Below are positions 5,883 through 10,199 of a DNA stretch of 10,199 bases, piece after piece (position 1 is the first letter of the stretch; each line of letters starts with the position of its first letter). A program made the translations under genes and the position numbers. The notes under the pieces were generated by a model. The model ran no database searches. It worked only from the letters and a program-made list of their open reading frames with translations, and was not told where the DNA came from. Source of the DNA: Comamonadaceae bacterium (lineage in GTDB: Bacteria; Pseudomonadota; Gammaproteobacteria; Burkholderiales; Burkholderiaceae_C); the NCBI GenBank assembly GCA_947371775.1, contig CANBQX010000069.1:1-10199 (forward strand). Reading direction: 5' to 3'.

Positions 5883-6569
5883 TCAGGACTTGGGAGAGGT
5901 GGCAGACTTCACTGCCGGGTGCACGGAAGGGGACACGGCCCCCATCGAGATCACATAGGTCAGCGCCTCATCAACGCTCATGTTCAGTTCAATCACGTCC
6001 GAGCGTGGTAGCAACAAAAAATAACCGCCGGTGGGGTTGGGCGTGGTGGGCACGTAGACACTGATCAGGTCGCCAGGCAAATGCTGGGCCACCTCACCAT
6101 CGGGCACGCCGGTTTGAAAGGCAATCGTCCAGCTGCCCTGGCGGGGAAACTGCACCAGCAACGCAGTGCGAAAGGCATTGCCGTTGCTGGAAAACAAGGT
6201 GTCGGACACCTTTTTGACGCTGTTGTAAATCGATTTGACGACCGGAATGTGGGTGAACAAGCGGTTCCACTGCTTGAGCCACCAACGCCCCGCGACGTTA
6301 GACACCAAAGCGCCCGTCACCAGCATAAAACCCAGCACCAGGACCACGCCCAGGCCAGGAATATGGCGCAAACGTTCGAGCGAGGCCGCACCCGCATCCG
6401 ACGAGACCGCCGCAAGCGCTGACAAAAAGTTGCCAAACAGCCCGTCGAGCACGCTGGTCATCCACAGCAAGACCCAGATGGTGATGGCCAAAGGCAGCCA
6501 GACCATCAAACCGGTAAGCAGGTATTTCTTAAAGGGCACAAAAGTCCTTGGCGTGGAAGATGGGGTCAT
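5883..6569 (-). CDS. DUF502 family inner-membrane protein
   Basis: This is a 228-aa membrane protein of the DUF502 family, whose function is not established. Two transmembrane helices are visible, about residues 16-40 (YLLTGLMVWLPLAITIWVLL) and 71-94 (PGLGVVLVLGFMLVTGALVS), followed by a soluble domain. That domain carries family blocks: HIPVVKSIYNSVKKV (107-121), VYVPTTPNPTGGYFLLLPRS (171-190) and EALTYVISMGAV (201-212). The ATG at 6569 is chosen because it overlaps the FmdB stop by 4 nt (ATGA) and is followed directly by the conserved helix. A longer reading from 6833 would translate FmdB in another frame, giving non-membrane, Arg/Cys-rich sequence. The gene is followed after 44 nt by aspS on the same strand; this neighbourhood is common in betaproteobacteria. 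Confidence 0.93.
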   Translation of the reverse strand: MTPSSTPRTFVPFKKYLLTGLMVWLPLAITIWVLLWMTSVLDGLFGNFLSALAAVSSDAGAASLERLRHIPGLGVVLVLGFMLVTGALVSNVAGRWWLKQWNRLFTHIPVVKSIYNSVKKVSDTLFSSNGNAFRTALLVQFPRQGSWTIAFQTGVPDGEVAQHLPGDLISVYVPTTPNPTGGYFLLLPRSDVIELNMSVDEALTYVISMGAVSPSVHPAVKSATSPKS

Positions 6570-6916
6570 CCGGCGGACGCTGCGGGGGTGCTGCCGGAAG
6601 ACGCCGCCGGAGTCGCGGTGGGTGCGGGTGTCGCAGCGGCCGGCGCGGTGGCAGCTGCAGGTGTCTCCGTGGAAGGTGCGGCATCCGCCGCCCCACCCAC
6701 GGCGGGCGCAGTGCCCGTGGCTGGCGCATTTTTGTCGCCACGGAAATCGGTCACGTACCAGCCCGAACCTTTGAGCTGAAAGCCTGCAGCAGTCACCTGC
6801 TTTTTGAAGTCGGCTTTTCCGCAGCTCGGGCAATCGGTGAGCGCGTCGTCAGACATCTTTTGGAGCACGTCCTTGGCAAATCCGCAAGCGTCGCATTTGT
6901 AGGCGTAAATCGGCAT
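6566..6916 (-). CDS. FmdB family zinc-ribbon protein
   Basis: This small protein (116 aa) has the FmdB/CxxC putative regulatory zinc-ribbon domain at residues 1-60. The start MPIYAYKCDACG is characteristic, with C8-x2-C11 and C29-x2-C32 (CPSC) as the four zinc ligands and GSGWYVTDF (51-59) ending the domain. Its function is unknown; family members are annotated as putative regulators without firm evidence. Residues about 62-116 form a low-complexity Ala/Pro/Thr/Ser tail, likely disordered, that is not part of the conserved domain. It is the first gene of a group with DUF502 (4-nt overlap) and aspS. A perfect TATAAT lies 40-45 nt upstream of the ATG. No strong Shine-Dalgarno is seen. Confidence 0.93.
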   Translation of the reverse strand: MPIYAYKCDACGFAKDVLQKMSDDALTDCPSCGKADFKKQVTAAGFQLKGSGWYVTDFRGDKNAPATGTAPAVGGAADAAPSTETPAAATAPAAATPAPTATPAASSGSTPAASAG

Positions 6917-6955
6917 GGCGTGGTGGCTTCTAACAGTCGGGTGGCAAAGCCTTTG

Positions 6956-6961
6956 ATTATA
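6956..6961 (-). promoter_or_regulatory. -10 box (TATAAT) for the fmdB-DUF502-aspS operon
   Basis: In the 57-nt gap between ubiB and fmdB the minus strand reads a perfect TATAAT at 6961-6956. A start near 6949 would give a leader of about 33 nt before the fmdB ATG. No good -35 hexamer is found 16-18 nt upstream: the best candidate overlaps the end of ubiB and matches only two of six bases. The promoter would let fmdB-DUF502-aspS be transcribed apart from the ubi genes. Confidence 0.5.
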
Positions 6962-6973
6962 AGTTGCCAGCCC

Positions 6974-8542
6974 TTACAGATGCAGGCGCCAGATCAATTG
7001 CAAGCCCAAGGAGCCCAAGGCAAAACCCAGCAGGACATAGACCAAGGCTTTCAGGAACTGCCGGGTGCGCCGCTGTTCGGCAAGCACTTGCTCCAGCAAA
7101 CGGTGCGTCTTGGGGTCGGTGCCGCCATGCTGCAGATAGGTGTGCAACAACAGGGGCAGGTCCGGCAGGATTTTGGCGTAGCGCGGCGCTTGGGCCTTGA
7201 GCTCAGCCCACAGGCGCTGTGGCCCCACCTGCTTGAGCATCCACTGCTCCAAAAAGGGTTTGGCGGTGGCCCACAAGTCCAAGTCCGGATCGAGGTCGCG
7301 ACCCAGGCCCTCGACGTTGAGCAGGGTTTTTTGAAGCAGCACCAGCTGCGGTTGAATCTCCACCTGAAAGCGCCGGGAGGTTTGGAACAGGCGCATCAGC
7401 ACCAGGCCGAGCGAAATTTCCTTGAGGGGCCGGTCAAAGTAAGGCTCACACACGGCGCGCACCGCTGCTTCGAGTTCGTCCACCCGCGTGGCAGCAGGCA
7501 CCCAGCCCGATTCGATGTGCAGTTCGGCCACACGCTTGTAGTCGCGCCGGAAGAAGGCGACAAAATTTTGGGCCAGGTACTCTTTGTCCACTTCGGTGAG
7601 CGTGCCCACAATGCCGAAATCCAGCGAAATGTAGCGCCCAAAGGTTTGCGGATCCAGGCTGACCTGGATATTGCCGGGGTGCATGTCGGCGTGGAAAAAC
7701 CCGTCGCGAAACACCTGGGTGAAAAACAGCGACACACCGTCGCGCGCCAGCTTTTGGATGTCCACTCCGGAATCGCGCAGACGCTGCACCTGGCTGATGG
7801 GCACGCCATGCATGCGCTCCATCACCAGCACGTTGGTGCTGCAATGGTCCCACAGCATTTCCGGAATCAGCACCAGATCCAGCCCCGCCATGTTGCGGCG
7901 CAATTGCGCCGCACTGGAGGCCTCGCGGATGAGGTCGAGTTCGTCATGCAAGTACTTGTCAAATTCGGCCACCACCTCGCGGGGCTTCAGGCGCCGTCCG
8001 TCCGCCGATACGCTACCGACGATGTCGGCCATGAGGTGCATGAGGCCCAGGTCTTTGTTGATGGCTTCCAGCATGCCCGGGCGCAGCACCTTGACGGCCA
8101 CTTCCCGCTCGTGGCCCTGGCGATCACGCAACACGGCAAAGTGCACCTGCGCAATCGAGGCGCTGGCCACCGGCGTATGGTCGAAGGACACAAAAATTTC
8201 GGCCAGTGGCTTGCCCAGTGCTTGCTCGATAGCAGCCACGGCAACCTCCGAGGGAAATGGCGGCACGCGGTCCTGCAATTTGGCGAGTTCATTGGCAATG
8301 TCCGGCGCCAGCAGATCGCGCCGGGTCGACAGCACCTGGCCCAGCTTGACAAAAATGGGCCCCAGGTCTTCCAGTGCCTGGCGCAAACGCTCGCCGCGTG
8401 GCGCGTCCAAGCGACGCCCCAGCGTCAACCACCGGCCCAAGCGTTGCCAGCGCGGGCGATCCAGGCTCTGCAGCAGGAGCACGTCCAGGCCGTAGCGCCA
8501 AACGACCCGCAGAATCGCCCAGCCACGCAGCAAGCGGCTCAT
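6974..8542 (-). CDS. ubiB: Ubiquinone biosynthesis protein UbiB (atypical ABC1/ADCK kinase)
   Basis: UbiB is a membrane-bound atypical kinase/ATPase needed for ubiquinone production; in the family it is thought to help release or deliver hydrophobic precursors to the Ubi enzymes. The 522-aa protein has the family hallmarks: the KxGQ motif K66-L-G-Q69 (FVKLGQVLSTRRDLL), the Ala-rich loop VASASIAQVH (125-134) in place of a Gly-rich loop, the ATP-site lysine K151 (VAVKVLRPG), the ELDLIREAS block (201-209), the catalytic loop HADMHPGN (284-291; D286, N291) and DFG at 308-310. A C-terminal hydrophobic segment (about 497-520) is the membrane anchor. All key residues are present. The ATG overlaps the ubiJ stop by 4 nt, and an AAGG lies about 10 nt upstream, so translation is probably coupled to ubiJ. 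Confidence 0.97.
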   Translation of the reverse strand: MSRLLRGWAILRVVWRYGLDVLLLQSLDRPRWQRLGRWLTLGRRLDAPRGERLRQALEDLGPIFVKLGQVLSTRRDLLAPDIANELAKLQDRVPPFPSEVAVAAIEQALGKPLAEIFVSFDHTPVASASIAQVHFAVLRDRQGHEREVAVKVLRPGMLEAINKDLGLMHLMADIVGSVSADGRRLKPREVVAEFDKYLHDELDLIREASSAAQLRRNMAGLDLVLIPEMLWDHCSTNVLVMERMHGVPISQVQRLRDSGVDIQKLARDGVSLFFTQVFRDGFFHADMHPGNIQVSLDPQTFGRYISLDFGIVGTLTEVDKEYLAQNFVAFFRRDYKRVAELHIESGWVPAATRVDELEAAVRAVCEPYFDRPLKEISLGLVLMRLFQTSRRFQVEIQPQLVLLQKTLLNVEGLGRDLDPDLDLWATAKPFLEQWMLKQVGPQRLWAELKAQAPRYAKILPDLPLLLHTYLQHGGTDPKTHRLLEQVLAEQRRTRQFLKALVYVLLGFALGSLGLQLIWRLHL

Positions 8543-9099
8543 GCTGCGCCTTCGGTGGGAGGTGTGGCGCTCGCGGTGCTGCGACCGCGTGTCACAAACT
8601 GGGAAAGTGCGGCGGCCATGTTGCGTGCGCCGTCGACCATGAGGTGCGCAGGCACATCGCCCAGAATGCGGGCCAGGTCGGCTTCGACATCCCAGCGCAC
8701 ATGGTCACTGAGCCAGTTCACATCGGCGGCCAATTGCACATCGCCTTCAATCCGAACCGCGGGCTTTTCACCAGCGACCCAGCCCTGCACCAGCGCCAGG
8801 GGCGAGGTCTCAGTAAGCGTAAGGACCAGATCGGGCGTGGCGCTGCTGCCTGCCAGATCCAACAGCCCGGCGGGTGTAAAGACCACTTTGAAACTCAATG
8901 TCTGCCACTGCACCAGCATGCTGCGCCCCTGTTGGCGTTTCAGGCGGTCAGTGGCCTGGGGTTCTTGCATCAGCACATGGTTGAGCAGCAGGATGACGCG
9001 TCGCTGTGCTTCTTCGACTGCCCAGTCGGGTGGGGTGAAAGGGAGCTTGAAGTCCTGAAAAAAGGACTCGAGCATAGAAAAGGGGGACTGTGTGGCCAT
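8539..9099 (-). CDS. ubiJ: UbiJ-type SCP2-domain ubiquinone biosynthesis accessory factor
   Basis: UbiJ is an accessory protein of the aerobic ubiquinone pathway; in E. coli it works with UbiK, binds lipid intermediates through an SCP2-like domain and organises the Ubi complex. The 186-aa product has an SCP2-like domain at about 35-135 and a strongly conserved block at 116-152 containing RIEGDVQLAADVNWL and VRWDVEADLARILGD. The last 20 residues are Ala/Thr/Pro-rich. Position supports the call: ubiE is upstream, ubiB overlaps by 4 nt downstream, as in the E. coli ubiE-ubiJ-ubiB order. The ATG at 9099 has a GGGGGA stretch only 2 nt upstream, unusually close for a Shine-Dalgarno, and this stretch lies in competing inverted repeats. 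The second in-frame ATG (codon 9) is an alternative start. Confidence 0.9.
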   Translation of the reverse strand: MATQSPFSMLESFFQDFKLPFTPPDWAVEEAQRRVILLLNHVLMQEPQATDRLKRQQGRSMLVQWQTLSFKVVFTPAGLLDLAGSSATPDLVLTLTETSPLALVQGWVAGEKPAVRIEGDVQLAADVNWLSDHVRWDVEADLARILGDVPAHLMVDGARNMAAALSQFVTRGRSTASATPPTEGAA

Positions 9100-9126
9100 A
9101 GTCCCCCATTATTCCCCAAGGGGACT
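9082..9126 (-). promoter_or_regulatory. Three-segment alternative hairpins at the ubiJ start
   Basis: On the minus strand, segment A (AGTCCCC, 9126-9120), segment B (GGGGGACT, 9107-9100) and segment C (AGTCCCCC, 9089-9082) follow in order. B can pair with A (7 bp, 12-nt loop) or with C (8 bp, 10-nt loop), but not both. B contains the only near-start Shine-Dalgarno-like sequence of ubiJ. C is coding sequence (part of codons 4-6), and the start codon sits in the B:C loop. The B:C stem is followed by TTTTCT, so it also resembles a weak intrinsic terminator. The pairing is exact in the sequence; the regulatory role is inference. Confidence 0.5.
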
Positions 9127-9128
9127 CA

Positions 9129-9147
9129 GGCTTGCTATTGCAAGGCC
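9129..9147 (-). other. Hairpin over the tim44 stop codon
   Basis: GGCTTGC (9129-9135) and GCAAGGCC (9140-9147) pair over seven bases, with one bulged base, around a TATT loop. This covers the stop codon of the Tim44-domain gene (9135-9137). No U-run follows on the minus strand, so it is not a terminator by itself. It lies just before segment A of the ubiJ-start hairpins. Confidence 0.35.
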
Positions 9148-10100
9148 TGCACGCCGGCCACCAGCCAGCCGCCGCCGTGTTTGCCTTTGGTCATATTCCA
9201 GACCTCGCGAAACGGTGCGGGTGCGGAGGCTGCGTCCTCGCGAATCATGCCGGTGTATTCCACACTGGCCATGTATTCGTCTGGCAGCTCTTCGATACCC
9301 AACAAGCATGCATCCAACGCCAGCACCTCGGTGTGGTTGGGCTTGAGGCCGGTGTGGGACTCGCGCTCGTTCAATTGGGTGCGGATTTCCATCAGCATGC
9401 CGTCGGTCATCATGGCGCGCAGGCTGCTGATGTCGGCCGAGTCCCAGGCAGCTTGCAGGGTGATGAAGTTGGCCTTGGCCGCGCGCAAGAAACCTTCGCT
9501 GTCAAACCCAGCCGGCACGCCCCAGGCCGCAGAGCCCAGCAAAGCCGAACCGATCACCGGGCTGGTGAGCGCTGCTTGCCCCGTGGCACCGCTGTACTGC
9601 ACCGCGTTTTGCTCCCAGGGACGGGCGGACGCATCATTGCCCACATTCTCAGGACGGTAGGGGCGCGGCTGCACCCCGGCCATCGGCCCCGTGCCTTGGT
9701 AGGCAAAGGGGCTTTGGGAGGCCATGCGCCTGCGCATGAAGGCACTGATGAGCATCACCGCGCCCATGGCGAGCAAGGCAAACATCAAGAACTGCCCCAT
9801 GCCCTCGCCCATGCCCATGGAATGCGCCAGCCACGCCAGGCCCAGTCCGGCGGCCAAGCCACCCAGCATGCCGCCCCAGCGGCTGCGCTGCGGCGCGGGT
9901 TGCGGCGCAGCGACCGGTGCGGGCGCGGGGCGCGGCGCCACATTGCCCACCCCTTGCGAGGGCGCGCTCGGCGCAGCTTCGCGCTGCGTGACGTGATTCG
10001 ATTGTTTGCCAACAGAGCGCCCGCCACCCAAGCGTGCCGCCTCTGCATTTATGCCGACCACCAGCAAAGTGGCCGCCAACAACCAAGACCAGCTTTTCAT
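9135..10100 (-). CDS. Tim44-domain membrane protein
   Basis: The 321-aa protein has an N-terminal signal-like hydrophobic segment (about 5-18, with a possible cleavage site near AEA-A, 19-22), then a Pro/Ala-rich stretch (about 43-71). Two likely transmembrane helices follow (about 77-95 and 103-121, FLMFALLAMGAVMLISAFM). After a linker, a C-terminal Tim44/MRP-L45-like domain (about 196-321) includes AGFDSEGFLRAAKANFITLQ (197-216) and AWDSADISSLR (218-228). The exact function in bacteria is unknown; the domain is related to the membrane-facing part of mitochondrial import factor Tim44. The ATG at 10100 is chosen because GGAGAG lies 6 nt upstream and the signal segment starts there; a longer reading from 10196 would run into ubiE. 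Its place between ubiE and ubiJ suggests a membrane-related, perhaps quinone-linked, role (inference). Confidence 0.9.
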   Translation of the reverse strand: MKSWSWLLAATLLVVGINAEAARLGGGRSVGKQSNHVTQREAAPSAPSQGVGNVAPRPAPAPVAAPQPAPQRSRWGGMLGGLAAGLGLAWLAHSMGMGEGMGQFLMFALLAMGAVMLISAFMRRRMASQSPFAYQGTGPMAGVQPRPYRPENVGNDASARPWEQNAVQYSGATGQAALTSPVIGSALLGSAAWGVPAGFDSEGFLRAAKANFITLQAAWDSADISSLRAMMTDGMLMEIRTQLNERESHTGLKPNHTEVLALDACLLGIEELPDEYMASVEYTGMIREDAASAPAPFREVWNMTKGKHGGGWLVAGVQALQ

Positions 10101-10121
10101 ATTCGTCTCTCCAAAGGTACT

Positions 10122-10135
10122 GCGCAAACTTGCGC
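10122..10135. other. Near-perfect palindrome at the ubiE stop
   Basis: GCGCAA (10122-10127) and TTGCGC (10130-10135) are complementary around AC, forming a 14-nt palindrome in the 34-nt gap between ubiE and the Tim44 gene, touching the ubiE stop. It could be a short hairpin or a protein site, or chance; there is no other support. Confidence 0.25.
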
Positions 10136-10199
10136 TAGCACTTGATTCCAACATGCAAAGCCGCAATGCCACCAGTGAGGTTGTGGAAGTCCACATGGC
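10135..10199 (-). CDS. ubiE: UbiE C-terminus (demethylmenaquinone/ubiquinone C-methyltransferase), partial
   Basis: The last 20 or so codons of a gene on the minus strand enter from the right edge and end at a TAG at 10137-10135. The encoded tail reads HVDFHNLTGGIAALHVGIKC, which matches the conserved C-terminus of the UbiE/COQ5 methyltransferase family (NLTGG-ALH-G-K pattern). UbiE methylates the quinone ring using S-adenosylmethionine in ubiquinone and menaquinone synthesis. The catalytic part is outside the window. The downstream order (Tim44, ubiJ, ubiB) supports the call. Confidence 0.88.
   Translation of the reverse strand, partial: HVDFHNLTGGIAALHVGIKC

Noticed and set aside
3826..5958. 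A 710-codon open frame on the plus strand across aspS
   Set aside because: It lies antisense to a full-length, motif-complete AspRS. Its product is His/Val-rich with no recognisable domain, as expected from the reverse frame of a GC-rich gene.
6570..6833. Upstream extension of the DUF502 protein
   Set aside because: It translates fmdB in the wrong frame. The ATG overlapping the fmdB stop fits operon structure and the family start.
6548..9058. An 836-codon open frame on the plus strand across fmdB, ubiB and ubiJ
   Set aside because: It is antisense to three recognisable genes, with Gln/His-rich sequence and no domain. It is a codon-bias shadow.
10101..10196. Upstream extension of the Tim44-domain protein
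   Set aside because: It covers the ubiE C-terminal codons in another frame. The ATG at 10100 has a good Shine-Dalgarno and starts the signal segment.

Overview
The window looks like chromosomal core DNA of a betaproteobacterium, most likely Burkholderiales/Comamonadaceae (Rhodoferax- or Limnohabitans-like). This rests on high GC, on protein families typical of that group (UbiE, Tim44-domain protein, UbiJ, UbiB, FmdB, DUF502, AspRS, EEP hydrolase, ClsB, FolE) and on their order. I see no phage, IS, CRISPR, tRNA or rRNA. Nearly everything is on the minus strand; the exception is a riboswitch-controlled amino-acid dehydrogenase in the middle.

Right part, read leftwards on the minus strand from 10199 to 6974: the last codons of ubiE, a secreted or membrane-anchored Tim44-domain protein, ubiJ, and ubiB overlapping ubiJ by 4 nt. 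This is a ubiquinone-biosynthesis operon (C-methylase, accessory lipid-binding factor, atypical kinase) with the Tim44-domain gene inside it. The tim44-ubiJ junction carries three mutually complementary segments that could form alternative hairpins over the ubiJ ribosome-binding region.

Centre right (6973 to 4021, minus strand): a small FmdB zinc-ribbon gene, a DUF502 membrane protein overlapping it by 4 nt, and aspS. A perfect TATAAT lies just upstream. The aspartyl-tRNA synthetase has residues typical of the non-discriminating type, which would charge both tRNA-Asp and tRNA-Asn.

Centre (about 2471 to 4024, plus strand): a candidate promoter, a complete tandem glycine riboswitch (two aptamers with both glycine-binding cores), a possible expression-platform hairpin, and a 406-aa FAD-dependent DadA-like dehydrogenase. 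The last gene converges on aspS, and the two stop codons overlap. A glycine riboswitch on an amino-acid dehydrogenase suggests disposal of glycine, or of a glycine-like amine, when glycine is in excess.

Left part (2384 to 1, minus strand): an endonuclease/exonuclease/phosphatase-family protein coupled by a 4-nt overlap to cardiolipin synthase ClsB (the same pair as ybhP-ybhO in E. coli), a 123-nt gap, and the 5' part of folE (GTP cyclohydrolase I), which runs off the window.

The most interesting points are the glycine riboswitch-dehydrogenase cassette and the switch-like hairpins at the ubiJ start. Neither is shown here to be a new system. No unknown multi-gene defence or mobile system is apparent.
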